Source: VRUE01 sp963837695 (GTDB lineage Bacteria; Actinomycetota; Thermoleophilia; Solirubrobacterales; 70-9). Taken from it: a DNA stretch of 64,000 nt. A program made the position numbers and the translations under genes. The notes beneath the pieces were generated by a model, which searched no databases, was not told where the DNA came from, and was given only the letters and a program-made list of their open reading frames with translations. Shown here in pieces: positions 24,025-33,236 of the stretch. Every line of letters begins with the position of its first letter. Position 1 is the first letter of the stretch. The stretch spans positions 1,736,001-1,800,000 of the forward strand of contig CAWINZ010000005.1 in the NCBI GenBank assembly GCA_963837695.1. The letters are read 5' to 3'.

Positions 24025-25793
24025 GCGGCTGAGCTCTCTTCCCAGTTGCCGTAGAGGCGCGCGTACGGGCCGCCGGCCTCGATCAGCTCCTCGTGGGTGC
24101 CGCTCTCGGCTATGCGGCCGTGTTCGAGCACGACGATCTTGCCGGCGCGGCGGATCGTCGAGAGGCGGTGGGCGATGACGATCGCGGTGCGGCCGCTCAG
24201 CAGGCGCTCGAGGCCCCGCTCGATCGTCTTCTCGGTCCGCACGTCGACGTTCGAGGTCGCCTCGTCGAGGATCAGGATGCGCGGTTCGGCGAGCAGCGCG
24301 CGGGCAAAGGCGACGAGCTGGCGCTGGCCGGCCGAGAGCTGGACGCCGCGCTCGCCGACTTCGGTCTCGATCCCTTCGGGTAGCGCGGCGACGAACTCGG
24401 TCGCCCCGACGGCTGCCGCTGCCGCTTCGACCTCCTCGAGGCTTGCCTCGGGCCGGCCGAAGGCGATGTTCTCCCGCACGCTGCCGGAGAAGAGGAATCC
24501 CTCCTGGGGGACGATCCCGAGCTGGCGCCGCAGGGCGTGCTGCTGGACGCCGCGCAGGTCGTGGGCGTCGACCAGTACCCGCCCCCGCTGCGGGTCATAG
24601 AAGCGCGCGACGAGCTTGGCGAAGGTCGACTTGCCGGCTCCGGTCGTGCCGACCAAGGCCAGGGTCTGCCCGGGAGGCACGTGCAGGTCGACCTCCCGCA
24701 GTGCCCACTCTTCCTCGGAGTAGGCGAAGGACACGCCCTCCATCTCGATCTCGCCGCGCAGGGTGCCCGGGTCGATCGCTCCCGGCGCATCGACCATGTC
24801 GGGCTCGGTATCGAGCAGCTCGAAGATCTTGTCGAGCGCCGCCATCCCCTGCTGGTAGGTCGTGTAGAGCTGTGAGAGTTCCTGGATCGGCGAGAAGAAG
24901 ACCTGCAGGTAGCCGATGAAGGCGACGATCGTACCGATCTGGATCGCCTGGTCGATCGCCTGGGTGCCGCCGTAGAGGATGATCGCCGCGGTGCCGGCGG
25001 CGGTCAGCAGTTCGATCGCCGGGAAGTAGGAGGCATTGAGGAAGACGGTCCGCATGTTCGCCTCGCGGTTAGCCTCGTTCAGCTCGGTCATCGCCGCGCC
25101 GTGGCGGGCCTCCTGGCCGAAGCTGCGCACGACCCGCACCCCGCTCAGCGTCTCCTGCAGGTAGGCCGTGACGGCGGCGATCTTCTCGCGCGTTTCCCGG
25201 TAGGCGCCGTGCGAGGCGACCCGGAAGACGATGCTGGCGAGGGCGACGAGAGGGAAGGTGAGGAAGGTGACCAGGGCCAGCTTGACGTCGAGCGCGAACA
25301 TGATCACGACCACGCCGATCAGGGTCAGGCCGCTGGAGAAGAGCGTCGTCACGCCGCTGGTGAGGAGCTGGTTGAGGGCCTCGATGTCGTTGGTCATGCG
25401 GCTGATCAGCACCCCCGGGCTGCGCCGCGTGAAGAAGCCGATCGACATCGACTGCAGGTGGGCAAAGACGTGCTCGCGCAGATCCTGGAGCGCGCGGGTG
25501 CCGACCCAGCCGACCAGGTAGGTCTGGGCGTAGGTGGCGAGGGCGAAGACGGCGGCGACGGCAAGGAAGGCGATGACGATCACGGTCAGCGCGCCGGTGT
25601 CGCCGGTGACGATGCCGGCGTCGATCGCCTGTCCGGCGAGGTAGGGCGGAGCGAGGCCGGCGGCGGTGGCGGCGAGGATCGCGATCACGGTCAGCGCCAC
25701 CCGGCCGCGGTAGGGGCGCAGCAGGCCGGCCATCCAGCGCAGCTTGCGGCCGCGTTGGTCCTCGCCGCGGAGAATCAGCCAGAGGCGCCTCAC
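24021..25793 (-). CDS. ABC exporter subunit B (canonical ATP site)
   Basis: 590 aa half-transporter: six-helix ABC membrane domain (residues about 20-310) followed by a nucleotide-binding domain. Walker A is GTTGAGKST, Walker B ILILDEATS with the catalytic glutamate, H-loop IVIAHRLSTI, but the signature is LSAGQ rather than LSGGQ. It overlaps the partner gene by four bases, upstream on the same strand. Together they form a heterodimeric type IV exporter of the BmrCD/LmrCD/TM287-288 kind, moving drugs, lipids or peptides outward. Substrate unknown. Confidence 0.92.
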   Translation of the reverse strand: MRRLWLILRGEDQRGRKLRWMAGLLRPYRGRVALTVIAILAATAAGLAPPYLAGQAIDAGIVTGDTGALTVIVIAFLAVAAVFALATYAQTYLVGWVGTRALQDLREHVFAHLQSMSIGFFTRRSPGVLISRMTNDIEALNQLLTSGVTTLFSSGLTLIGVVVIMFALDVKLALVTFLTFPLVALASIVFRVASHGAYRETREKIAAVTAYLQETLSGVRVVRSFGQEARHGAAMTELNEANREANMRTVFLNASYFPAIELLTAAGTAAIILYGGTQAIDQAIQIGTIVAFIGYLQVFFSPIQELSQLYTTYQQGMAALDKIFELLDTEPDMVDAPGAIDPGTLRGEIEMEGVSFAYSEEEWALREVDLHVPPGQTLALVGTTGAGKSTFAKLVARFYDPQRGRVLVDAHDLRGVQQHALRRQLGIVPQEGFLFSGSVRENIAFGRPEASLEEVEAAAAAVGATEFVAALPEGIETEVGERGVQLSAGQRQLVAFARALLAEPRILILDEATSNVDVRTEKTIERGLERLLSGRTAIVIAHRLSTIRRAGKIVVLEHGRIAESGTHEELIEAGGPYARLYGNWEESSAA

Positions 25794-27559
25794 AGCCGCG
25801 CCATCTCCTCGCGCCGCTCGAGGTCGCGCTGCAAGAAGACCGAGTCGGCGAGCCCGTGCTCGGCGATCTCGCGGTAGAAGCCGCAGCCCTCGAGCAGCTC
25901 CTCGTGGGTGCCGCGATCGACGATGCGGCCACCGTCCATGACCACGACCTCGTCGGCGAGCGAGACGGTCGAGAGGCGGTGGGCGATCACGAAGGTGGTG
26001 CGCCCCGCCATCGCTTCGCCGAGGCCGGCCTTGATCGCCGTCTCGGTCGTCGCGTCGACCGAGGAGGTGGCGTCGTCGAGGATCAGGATGCGCGGGTCGG
26101 CGAGCAGGGCGCGGGCGATCGCGACGCGCTGGCGCTGCCCGCCGGAGAGGGTCATGCCGCGCTCGCCGACGAGGGTGTCGTAGCCGCCCGGCAGGTCGCC
26201 GATGAACCCGTCGGCCTGGGCCCGCCGGGCCGCCGCTTCGACCTCGGCGCGACTCACGCCCGGCCGCGCGTAGGCGATGTTCTCGGCGATGCTGGCGGTG
26301 AAGAGGAAGCTGTCGTCGCCGACGAAGGCGACCTGCGAGCGCAGCGAGGCGAGGTCGACCGAGCGCACGTCGGCGCCGTCGATCGCCACTGCGCCCTCGT
26401 TGGGGTCATAGAGGCGGGCGATCAGCGCGACCAGGCTGGTCTTGCCCGAGCCCGAGGGGCCGACGAGCGCCACCGTGCGCCCGGCCTCGACCTCCAGGTC
26501 GATCCCGGTGAGTGCCGCTGCCCCACCGCCGTAGCGCAGGGTCACGCCGCGCATCTCGACCCGCCCGCCGCCGGCTGGCAGCGGCGGCGCGTCCGCGGGG
26601 CTCTCGATCCGCGGCTCGCGGTCGAGGATCTCGAAGAGGCGGTTGCCGGAGGCGATCGCGCGCTGTGCCATCCCCAGCGTCATTCCCAGCATCCGCATCG
26701 GCCCGGCCAGCATCGCGACGTAGGTGTAGAAGGCGGTGAAGTTGCCGAGGCTGAGGTTGCCGGCGATCACCTGACGGCCGCCGATCAGCAGCACCAGGGC
26801 GATGCCGAGCTGGGGCAGGAACCCAAGTAGTGGGGAGTAGGTGGCCTGCAGGCGGGTCGAGTAGATGCTCTGGTCAAAGACGCGGGAGACGGCGCGGCGG
26901 AAGCGGTGCAACTGGTGCTCCTCGCGGGCGAAGGCCTTGACGATGCGGATCCCGGAGACGTTCTCCTCGGCTTCGGCGGTCAGCTCGGCGATCCGCTGCT
27001 GCACCTCCTGCACGGCCGGGCGGGAGACGCGGTTGTAGCGCGAGGCGGCGTAGATGACGAAGGGGGCGGGAGCGAGGGCGACCAGGGCCAGCCAGGGCTC
27101 GAGCACGAACATCACCGCGCTGGCCAGGGCGATCGTGAGCAGGTTCTGGGTGATGAAGATCAGGCCGTAGCCGAGGAAGAAGCGGATCGACTGCAGGTCG
27201 ACCGTCGCCCGCGACATCAGCTGGCCGGTCTGCTGGGAGTCGAAGAAACCCAGCTCGAGCCGCTGCAGGTGCGCGTAGAACAGCTGCCGCAGGTCGAACT
27301 CGACCGCCAGCGAGACCTTCCCTGCGACCACCCGCCGCACCATCGTCAGCCCGAGGCGGAGGATGCCGGCGAGGACGATCGCGATCGCCAGCGGCAGCAG
27401 ATCGGGCTTTTCGCCGTTCTCGATCGCGTTGATCGCCCGGCCGATCAGCCAGGGAATCAGCACGGTCATCCCCATCGCCAGCCAGGCGAAGACGAGCGAA
27501 CCCCAGAGCTGGCGGCGATAAGGCCGCAAAAAGCCCATCAGACGGCGATAGGTCCGCAT
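25790..27559 (-). CDS. ABC exporter subunit A (degenerate ATP site)
   Basis: 589 aa from ATG 27559. Membrane domain at residues 1-310 (LMGFLRPYRRQLWGSLVFAW), then a nucleotide-binding domain with Walker A GPSGSGKT, signature LSGGQ, H-loop FVIAHRLSTV. Walker B reads ILILDDATSS: the catalytic glutamate is Asp, so its own site is likely non-hydrolytic. Combined with the partner's LSAGQ this gives one weak and one active site, the pattern of heterodimeric exporters. The start is set at 27559 because a TATAGT box ends six bases upstream. The longer frame starts inside that box. Confidence 0.93.
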   Translation of the reverse strand: MRTYRRLMGFLRPYRRQLWGSLVFAWLAMGMTVLIPWLIGRAINAIENGEKPDLLPLAIAIVLAGILRLGLTMVRRVVAGKVSLAVEFDLRQLFYAHLQRLELGFFDSQQTGQLMSRATVDLQSIRFFLGYGLIFITQNLLTIALASAVMFVLEPWLALVALAPAPFVIYAASRYNRVSRPAVQEVQQRIAELTAEAEENVSGIRIVKAFAREEHQLHRFRRAVSRVFDQSIYSTRLQATYSPLLGFLPQLGIALVLLIGGRQVIAGNLSLGNFTAFYTYVAMLAGPMRMLGMTLGMAQRAIASGNRLFEILDREPRIESPADAPPLPAGGGRVEMRGVTLRYGGGAAALTGIDLEVEAGRTVALVGPSGSGKTSLVALIARLYDPNEGAVAIDGADVRSVDLASLRSQVAFVGDDSFLFTASIAENIAYARPGVSRAEVEAAARRAQADGFIGDLPGGYDTLVGERGMTLSGGQRQRVAIARALLADPRILILDDATSSVDATTETAIKAGLGEAMAGRTTFVIAHRLSTVSLADEVVVMDGGRIVDRGTHEELLEGCGFYREIAEHGLADSVFLQRDLERREEMARL

Positions 27560-27565
27560 CAAGCC

Positions 27566-27571
27566 ACTATA
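27566..27571 (-). promoter_or_regulatory. -10 box (TATAGT) of the ABC exporter operon
   Basis: On the minus strand TATAGT occupies 27571-27566, six bases before ATG 27559. Predicted leaderless transcription. No clear -35. Confidence 0.5.
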
Positions 27572-27595
27572 CAAAGTGAAGTAAAGGCCGCTGCG

Positions 27596-28222
27596 TCAGT
27601 CGAAAGCGGCGGCCTTGGCGCTGGAGACTTTGCCCGCCGGGCACTTCGGCCCGTGGCCGGGGCGGGGCAGGATCTGGAAGTTGGTGACGGCGTGGTAGGG
27701 CGTCGTCGCGGTGTTGTTGCGGGCGAGGGTGACGACGAGGCGGTAGAAGCCGGCCCGCAGGTCGTGGTAGTAGATCTCCGGCCGGGTCGCCGGCGAGTAG
27801 CTGCCGCTGGCACCGATCCGCTCGGCGAGGACGCCGTTGGGACCCGAGTACTGGGGGAAGTCGAACGAGGCGCCGACCAGCCGTCCGCGCCCCAGCGGGC
27901 TTTCCTCGGCGCGCTGGAGTTTCCCGGGGTAGACGCAATCCGGCACCCGGTTGAGCGCGAAGCGGATGCTTCCCTCGCCCAGCTGGGGTTCGCCGCCGAA
28001 GTGCTGCGGCGCCAGGGTGAAGTTCTGGATCCTGGCCTTGACGACGACCGCGCGGTTGGTCTGCCGGGCGCCGTTGCGGGGGGAGATGATCGCGACGCTG
28101 GGTTCGCCGGGGAGCGGCGGACGGGCGGTGTCGTCGTTGCCGCCCCCGCCCACCAGGGAGACCACCAGGGCGGCCGCGGCGGCGATCGCGATGACTGCGA
28201 GGATGGCGATTGCGGCCCGCAT
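27596..28222 (-). CDS. Membrane-anchored or secreted hypothetical protein
   Basis: 208 aa from ATG 28222. The N-terminus MRAAIAILAVIAIAAAAALVVSLVGGGG is a single membrane anchor or uncleaved signal, leaving the rest outside. The exported part has a beta-rich pattern (PSVAIISPRNGARQTNRAVVVKARIQNFTL, GFYRLVVTLARNNTATTPYHAVTNFQILPRP) like an immunoglobulin-type or DUF4399-like domain, and cysteines at DCVYP and KCPAGK. No function can be assigned. A TAACCT box lies ten bases before the start. The gene is divergent from GH92 at 28296. Confidence 0.75.
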   Translation of the reverse strand: MRAAIAILAVIAIAAAAALVVSLVGGGGNDDTARPPLPGEPSVAIISPRNGARQTNRAVVVKARIQNFTLAPQHFGGEPQLGEGSIRFALNRVPDCVYPGKLQRAEESPLGRGRLVGASFDFPQYSGPNGVLAERIGASGSYSPATRPEIYYHDLRAGFYRLVVTLARNNTATTPYHAVTNFQILPRPGHGPKCPAGKVSSAKAAAFD

Positions 28223-28282
28223 CGGGGTCGGAAGGTTACGTGCCGGACACCCGTTCGCGGTGGGCGCACCGGGTCGACCCCC

Positions 28283-28288
28283 TAACGT
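28283..28288 (+). promoter_or_regulatory. -10 box (TAACGT) of the GH92 gene
   Basis: TAACGT ends seven bases before GTG 28296, matching the leaderless pattern and choosing that GTG over the GTG at 28290. Confidence 0.45.
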
Positions 28289-28295
28289 TGTGGCG

Positions 28296-30752
28296 GTGCT
28301 GCGCGCCGCTGCCATCACGCTGGGGGCGCTGCTCGCGCTCGCCTTCGCTCCTGTGGCCGCGTCGGCGGTCGGGCAGGGCGACGAGGTCAGCGTCTTCGCC
28401 GGCACCGAGCCGGGGGGCGGCGCCTTCGGCGGCGGGCACAACTTCCCCGGCGCCACCGCGCCCTTCGGGATGGTGCAGTGGGGCCCCGACACGGTTCCCG
28501 CCGAGCGGCACTCCGGCGGCTACGACTACCGCGACCGCCACATCCGCGGCTTCGGCCTCACCCACCTGAGCGGCGCCGGGTGCGCGCTCTACGGCGACTT
28601 CCCGTTTCTGCCCACGACCGAGCCGATTCGCACCTCCCCGGCGGCGGCGGGTGGCGGCCTGACCGGGCGCTTCCAGCCCGGCTTCTCCCATGCCCACGAG
28701 CGCGCCAAGCCCGGCTTCTACTCGGTCCGCCTCAACCCGGTCGGAGGCGGCGCGATCGAGACGGCTCTGACCGCCACCACCCGTACGGGGATGGCCCGCT
28801 TCTCGTTCCCCCGCTCGCCCCACGCGAGCGTCCTGATCGACGCCGGGGGCAGCGCCAGAGCCGACGACCTCGCCGAAGTGCGGGTCGATCCCTCCCGGCG
28901 CGAAATCTCCGGTTCCGCGTCGAGCGGCTATTTCTGCGCCCAGCGACCTCGCTACCGGGTCTACTTTGCCGCGACCTTCAGTCGCCCCTTCGCCGCCTAT
29001 GGCACCTGGCAGCGCCAGACGCTGGCACGCGGATCCACCGCTGCCGCCGACCAGAAGCGAGCTTCGACCGTCGCGGCCAACACGGCCCAGGCGGGCGCGT
29101 ACGCAAGCTTCGACACCCGCCGCAACCGCACTGTCGCCGTCCGTGTCGGCGTCTCCTTCGTCAGCGTCGCCGGGGCGCGGGCCAACCTCGCCGCCGAGAG
29201 CAGGAGCGCCTCGTTCGGCGCCATCAGGGCTCGCGCCGAGGCCGACTGGAACCACGCTCTGTCCTCGATCGAGATCGGCGGTGGCGGGACGGGTGACAGC
29301 GAAACGTTCTACACGGCGCTCTACCACGCGCTTCTCGCCCCCCGCACCTTCAGCGACGCCGACGGCCGCTACATCGGCATGGACGGCGTCGTGCACCATG
29401 CGGACGGGCGCATCCAGTACGCGGATTTCTCCGGCTGGGACGTCTACCGCACGCAGATCCCGCTGCTGGCGATGCTGATGCCGCGCCGCGCGAGCGACGT
29501 CGTCGCCTCGATGCTGGCCGACGCCCGTGAGAGCGGCTGCCTGCCGCGCTGGTCCTATGCCAACGGGCAGAGCATGACGATGGTCGGCGACCCGGCCGAC
29601 CCGATGATCGCCGCGGCCGCCGCCTTCGGCGCCCGGCGCTTCAATGCCGGTGCCGCTCTGCGGGCGATGCTGAAGGGCGCCACCGAAGGCTGTCGCAGCG
29701 CCGACGGCAGCTACGTCGAGCGGCAGGGCCTCGCTGAGTACAAGGCGTTGGGCTACGTCCCCTTCGACCTCGATACGAGGCGGCGCAACGCGAACTCGCT
29801 TTTCGGCGATCCGGAAGCGGTCTGGGCCTCGGCGGCGACCACGCTCGAGTACGCGATTGACGACTTCTCGATCGCCCAGTTCGCCGCCCGCTCACTCGGC
29901 GACCGGGCCGCGTATCGCGCCTTCATCTCGCGTTCGGGAAACTGGCGCAATCTGCTCAACCCGCTCAGCGGTCAGATCGAGCCCCGCTTCGAAAACGGGA
30001 GCTTCGCCCCCCACTACGACAATCTCCATGGCGCCGGCTTCGCCGAGGGCGACTCCGCCCAGTACACCTGGCTGGTGCCGCAGGATCCCGCCGGCCTCTT
30101 CGCCGCGATCGGCGGCCGCTCCGCTGCCGTGACCAGGCTCGACCGTTTCCTGCGGGCCCTCAACGGCGGTCCCGGTGCGACGCACGCCGACCATGCCCTG
30201 CTCGGCAACGAGCCCAACCTCAACGTCCCCTGGCTGTATGACTGGGCGGGGGAGCCATACAAGACCCAGGCCGTCGTGCGACGGGCGCTGCGGCTCTACA
30301 GCACGGCGCCGGACGGCTACCCCGGCAACGACGACCTCGGCACGCTCTCCTCCTGGTACGTGCTCGGCGCGCTCGGCCTCTACCCGGCGGTCCCCGGGAC
30401 CGACGTGCTGGCGATCGGCAGCCCGCTCTTCAGGCGGGCGACGGTGCGCCTGGCGGGTGGCCGCAAGCTGCGCATCCTCGCGTCTGCGTCGCGTCGCTCG
30501 CGTCGCCACGGGCACGGAAAAGCTCACGTCGTCCCCCTCGCCCTGTCCCGCGCCCCGTACATTCAGTCGATGCGCGCCGACGGCCATCCCTATGAGCGGC
30601 CCTGGACCACGTTCTGCGCGCTGGCGCGCGGTGCGACCCTGACCTATCGCCTCGTTGCCCGGCCGGTCCGCGCCTGGGGCGCTTCTGCCGCCGCGCTGCC
30701 GCCGTCCTTCGGAACCGCTCGGCCGATGCCACCGAACCGCTGCGCTCCTTGA
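28296..30752 (+). CDS. Glycoside hydrolase family 92, alpha-mannosidase-like, secreted
   Basis: 818 aa. A signal peptide (VLRAAAITLGALLALAFAPVAASA) precedes the mature N-terminus. GH92 signatures: GTEPGGGAFGGGHNFPGATAPFGMVQWGPDT, GGYDYRDRHIRGFGLTHLSGAGC, YTALYHALLAPRTFSDADGRYIGMDG, DFSGWDVYRTQIPLLAMLMP, NGQSMTMVGDPADPMIAAA, GNEPNLNVPWLYDWAGEPYKTQ and GNDDLGTLSSWYVLGALGLYP. In the family the Glu of GNEP is the general acid and Asp residues of the GNDD region act as base, with Ca2+. Cuts alpha-mannosidic bonds of extracellular glycans. The last base of its stop is shared with the next gene's TTGA overlap, so it is co-expressed with a mannosyltransferase-like gene. Confidence 0.93.
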   Translation: MLRAAAITLGALLALAFAPVAASAVGQGDEVSVFAGTEPGGGAFGGGHNFPGATAPFGMVQWGPDTVPAERHSGGYDYRDRHIRGFGLTHLSGAGCALYGDFPFLPTTEPIRTSPAAAGGGLTGRFQPGFSHAHERAKPGFYSVRLNPVGGGAIETALTATTRTGMARFSFPRSPHASVLIDAGGSARADDLAEVRVDPSRREISGSASSGYFCAQRPRYRVYFAATFSRPFAAYGTWQRQTLARGSTAAADQKRASTVAANTAQAGAYASFDTRRNRTVAVRVGVSFVSVAGARANLAAESRSASFGAIRARAEADWNHALSSIEIGGGGTGDSETFYTALYHALLAPRTFSDADGRYIGMDGVVHHADGRIQYADFSGWDVYRTQIPLLAMLMPRRASDVVASMLADARESGCLPRWSYANGQSMTMVGDPADPMIAAAAAFGARRFNAGAALRAMLKGATEGCRSADGSYVERQGLAEYKALGYVPFDLDTRRRNANSLFGDPEAVWASAATTLEYAIDDFSIAQFAARSLGDRAAYRAFISRSGNWRNLLNPLSGQIEPRFENGSFAPHYDNLHGAGFAEGDSAQYTWLVPQDPAGLFAAIGGRSAAVTRLDRFLRALNGGPGATHADHALLGNEPNLNVPWLYDWAGEPYKTQAVVRRALRLYSTAPDGYPGNDDLGTLSSWYVLGALGLYPAVPGTDVLAIGSPLFRRATVRLAGGRKLRILASASRRSRRHGHGKAHVVPLALSRAPYIQSMRADGHPYERPWTTFCALARGATLTYRLVARPVRAWGASAAALPPSFGTARPMPPNRCAP

Positions 30753-32233
30753 CAAGCGACCGAACCCACTCGACCGTCCTCTGGGTGCTTGCCGGCCTGA
30801 CCGGACTGGGCATCGCTGTCCGCTTCGTCAGCCTCGGAGTGCAGAGCTACCACCACGACGAGGTGATCACCGCCGCGCGCGTCATCCCCGGCGAATTCGA
30901 GCACATGCTGCGCCAGGTCAAGGGCAGCGAGTCCAACCCGCCCCTGTACTACGTGTTCGCCTGGGCCTGGGCGAAGGCGTTCGGCACCGGCGAGATCGGC
31001 CTGCGCTCGCTGTCGGCGCTATTCGGTGCGGCGACGATCCCGGTCGCCTATCTGATCGGCCGCGAGTTGGCGAGCAACCGAGCGGGGCTGATCGCCGCTG
31101 CCCTCCTCGCCGTCAACCCGATGCTTATCTGGTACTCGCAGGAGGCCCGCTCCTACGCCGTGCTGGTCTTCTTCGGGACGCTGGCGCTGCTCTTCTTCGT
31201 CCGCGCCCTGCGCAGCTGGTCGGGACGGGACCTGGCGCTCTGGGCGCTGGCCTCGGCACTCGCGCTGTGCAGTCACTACTTCGCCGTCTTCGCGGTGGCG
31301 ATCGAGGCGGTTTGGCTGCTGATCGCGATGAGATCCATGTGGCGGTTGGTCCTGCCCGCCGTGGGCGCCGTCGTCGCGGTCGGTCTGGCGCTGCTGCCGC
31401 TGATCTCAGCCCAGGTCAACCCGACTCACATCGGCTGGATCGACCACAGTGCGCTCCCCCTGCGTGCCTTCGAGACCGGGGTGAGCTTCCTCGCGGGGGA
31501 GACCGGTCACGTGATCGCCGAGCCCCCTCGTGAGCGCTACGCGCTGCTCCCGGCGGTGCTGATCGGCGTGGCCCTGTTGCTCGTCGCCCTGCGCGGCTCG
31601 TCTCGCGAGAAGCGCGGTGCGCTGCTGGGTCTGGTCGTGGGCCTCGGCGTCGTGCTGCTCGCCTCTGCCGTGGCGCTCGCCGGCAAGGACTACATCGTCG
31701 AGCGCAACTTGTTGCCGGCCTTGATCCCCCTTGCGACTGTGGCCGCGATCGGGTTCGCCGCCAGCGGGGCTCGCCGTCTGGGCCTGGTCTGCGCTGTCGT
31801 TCTCTGCGCCTACTGGCTTGCCTACGACATCTACGTCACCCACACGCCCAATCTGCAGCGCCCCGACTTCCGCGACCTCGCCGAGCAGTTGGGGCCGCCG
31901 CGGCGACCGCGCGCGATCCTCACCTGGAAACTTGCCGCCGACCCGTTGCGGTTCTATCTCGGCGGTCCCTCGCGCCGCGCCTACCGGGGCGTGATCCCGG
32001 TTCGTGAGATCGACGTGGTCAGCAAGCCGGTCGTCGCCGGAAAGCCGCCGGGACTGCCGCCGGGCTTCCGTCCGGTCGAACGTCGTAGGCTGGAGCGCCT
32101 CACGCTGATCCGTTACGTGTCCCCACGCATCCAACAAGTTCCCTTCCATGTCCTGCGCGACGCACGGACCGGTTTCGGTCGCAATGCCGTCGTCGCCGAC
32201 GGGCCCAAAGCACCCCCGTGGAGCGGGCGATGA
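30749..32233 (+). CDS. GT39/ArnT-type membrane glycosyltransferase
   Basis: 494 aa integral membrane protein (about 10 helices in residues 10-360) with an extracytosolic C-terminal part. The first loop carries YHHDEVI (Asp37-Glu38), the acidic pair of GT-C enzymes that use polyprenyl-phosphate sugars. Later motifs are NPPLYYVFAWAWAKAFG, IGLRSLSALFGAATIPVAYLIGREL and NPMLIWYSQEARSYAVLVFF, typical of the PMT_2 family. Probably transfers a sugar (mannose is likely in actinobacteria) to protein or lipid on the outer face. TTG start overlaps the GH92 stop. The 3' end overlaps gtrA (ATGA). Confidence 0.88.
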   Translation: MTSDRTHSTVLWVLAGLTGLGIAVRFVSLGVQSYHHDEVITAARVIPGEFEHMLRQVKGSESNPPLYYVFAWAWAKAFGTGEIGLRSLSALFGAATIPVAYLIGRELASNRAGLIAAALLAVNPMLIWYSQEARSYAVLVFFGTLALLFFVRALRSWSGRDLALWALASALALCSHYFAVFAVAIEAVWLLIAMRSMWRLVLPAVGAVVAVGLALLPLISAQVNPTHIGWIDHSALPLRAFETGVSFLAGETGHVIAEPPRERYALLPAVLIGVALLLVALRGSSREKRGALLGLVVGLGVVLLASAVALAGKDYIVERNLLPALIPLATVAAIGFAASGARRLGLVCAVVLCAYWLAYDIYVTHTPNLQRPDFRDLAEQLGPPRRPRAILTWKLAADPLRFYLGGPSRRAYRGVIPVREIDVVSKPVVAGKPPGLPPGFRPVERRRLERLTLIRYVSPRIQQVPFHVLRDARTGFGRNAVVADGPKAPPWSGR

Positions 32234-32658
32234 GCGGCACCTACGAATTCGCCTACCGCATCCGCGCCGCCGCCCGTCGCCCGGACAGCTGGTTTCAGCT
32301 GCTCAAATTCGGCGTCGTCGGTGGCTCCGGTTACCTGATCAACCTGGCGGTCTTCGCCCTGCTCGCCGGTGGCCTCGGCCTGCACCATCTGCTCGCCGCG
32401 ATCGGCGCCTTTTGCGTAGCCCTCGCCAACAACTTTCTCTGGAACCGGCACTGGACCTTCGACGCGGGGCACGGCCACCCGGGCTTTCAGGCGGCGCGCT
32501 TCTTCGCCGTCAGCGTCGCGGCCCTGTTGATCAACCTGGTCGTGCTCGAAGTCCTCGTCTCGAGCGGCTCGATGGGCGACCTCACCGCCCAGGCGATCGC
32601 GGTCGCGGTCGCGATGCCCTTCAACTTTCTGGGCAACAAGCTCTGGACGTTTGCCTGA
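32230..32658 (+). CDS. GtrA-like membrane protein (polyprenyl-linked sugar flippase family)
   Basis: 142 aa with four membrane helices: FGVVGGSGYLINLAVFALLA, LLAAIGAFCVALANNFLWNRHWTF, FFAVSVAALLINLVVLEVL and AVAVAMPFNFLGNKLWTF. The two NNFLWNRHWTF / NFLGNKLWTF motifs are the GtrA hallmark. GtrA proteins are thought to move undecaprenyl-phosphate sugars across the membrane, supplying donors to GT-C transferases such as the one upstream. ATG 32230 is favoured over GTG 32218 because of the ATGA overlap. Confidence 0.92.
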   Translation: MSGTYEFAYRIRAAARRPDSWFQLLKFGVVGGSGYLINLAVFALLAGGLGLHHLLAAIGAFCVALANNFLWNRHWTFDAGHGHPGFQAARFFAVSVAALLINLVVLEVLVSSGSMGDLTAQAIAVAVAMPFNFLGNKLWTFA

Positions 32659-32659
32659 T

Positions 32660-32693
32660 CCTCTCCCTTCCGTCCGACGGAAGGTGAGAGAGT
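32660..32693 (+). terminator. Hairpin after the glycan operon
   Basis: CTCTC(C)CTTCCGTC pairs with GACGGAAGG(T)GAGAG directly after the gtrA stop at 32658. A 14-bp stem with one mismatch and a tight turn. No long T-run on either side. Confidence 0.55.
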
Positions 32694-32729
32694 TGCGCCG
32701 CTGTGTCTCGTCGAGCGAGGGGGATCCCT

Positions 32730-33209
32730 GTGGAGAGTGAAAGTCGGCAGTCCTGGTTGTTGATCGCGATCGCCGCGTTCGGCCTCGTGCTCGGTGTGGT
32801 CGCGCTGGTCGTCGCCTTCAACGCGAAGAGCGCGAGCGACGACGCGGCGAGCACCGCCCAGGTCGAAGAAGTCTCCACCGAGCTCTCCAACCTGGTCGAC
32901 CGCCTCGGTATCGCCGAGGCGAGCCTTACCGGCGAGCAGCGCTCGCTTCAAGGTAAGGCCAAGCAGGCCGCGCGCGAATCGCGCAGCGCCGTCACCAACC
33001 TCTCCAACCGGCTCGACAAGGTCGAGAGCGAGACGAAGGCGCTGGAAGCGAGCCAGCAGAGCACCGCGGCCCTGGCAAAGCGAGTGGGCTCGCTGGAAAA
33101 TCAGGTCGGCGCGATCGACTCCCGGGTCACGGCGCTCAACCAGCGCGTGACCAAGCTGAGCCGGCGGGTCAATTCCGCACAGGCCTCGGGTGGCCAGCCG
33201 GCGCCATAG
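32730..33209 (+). CDS. Membrane-anchored coiled-coil protein
   Basis: 159 aa from GTG 32730, which has a GAGGGGG site six bases upstream. The longer frame from 32703 lacks one. One membrane helix (WLLIAIAAFGLVLGVVALVVAF) follows a short cytosolic N-terminus. The remainder is a continuous heptad-rich coiled coil (VSTELSNLVDRLGIAEASL, VTNLSNRLDKVESETKALEA, VGSLENQVGAIDSRVTALNQRVTKLSRRV) projecting outside the cell. No enzyme motifs. Function unknown. Resembles the coiled-coil stalk proteins common beside cell-envelope genes. Confidence 0.75.
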   Translation: MESESRQSWLLIAIAAFGLVLGVVALVVAFNAKSASDDAASTAQVEEVSTELSNLVDRLGIAEASLTGEQRSLQGKAKQAARESRSAVTNLSNRLDKVESETKALEASQQSTAALAKRVGSLENQVGAIDSRVTALNQRVTKLSRRVNSAQASGGQPAP

Positions 33210-33236
33210 CGCCGGGCAGTGTCTTGGTGTTCGGGC

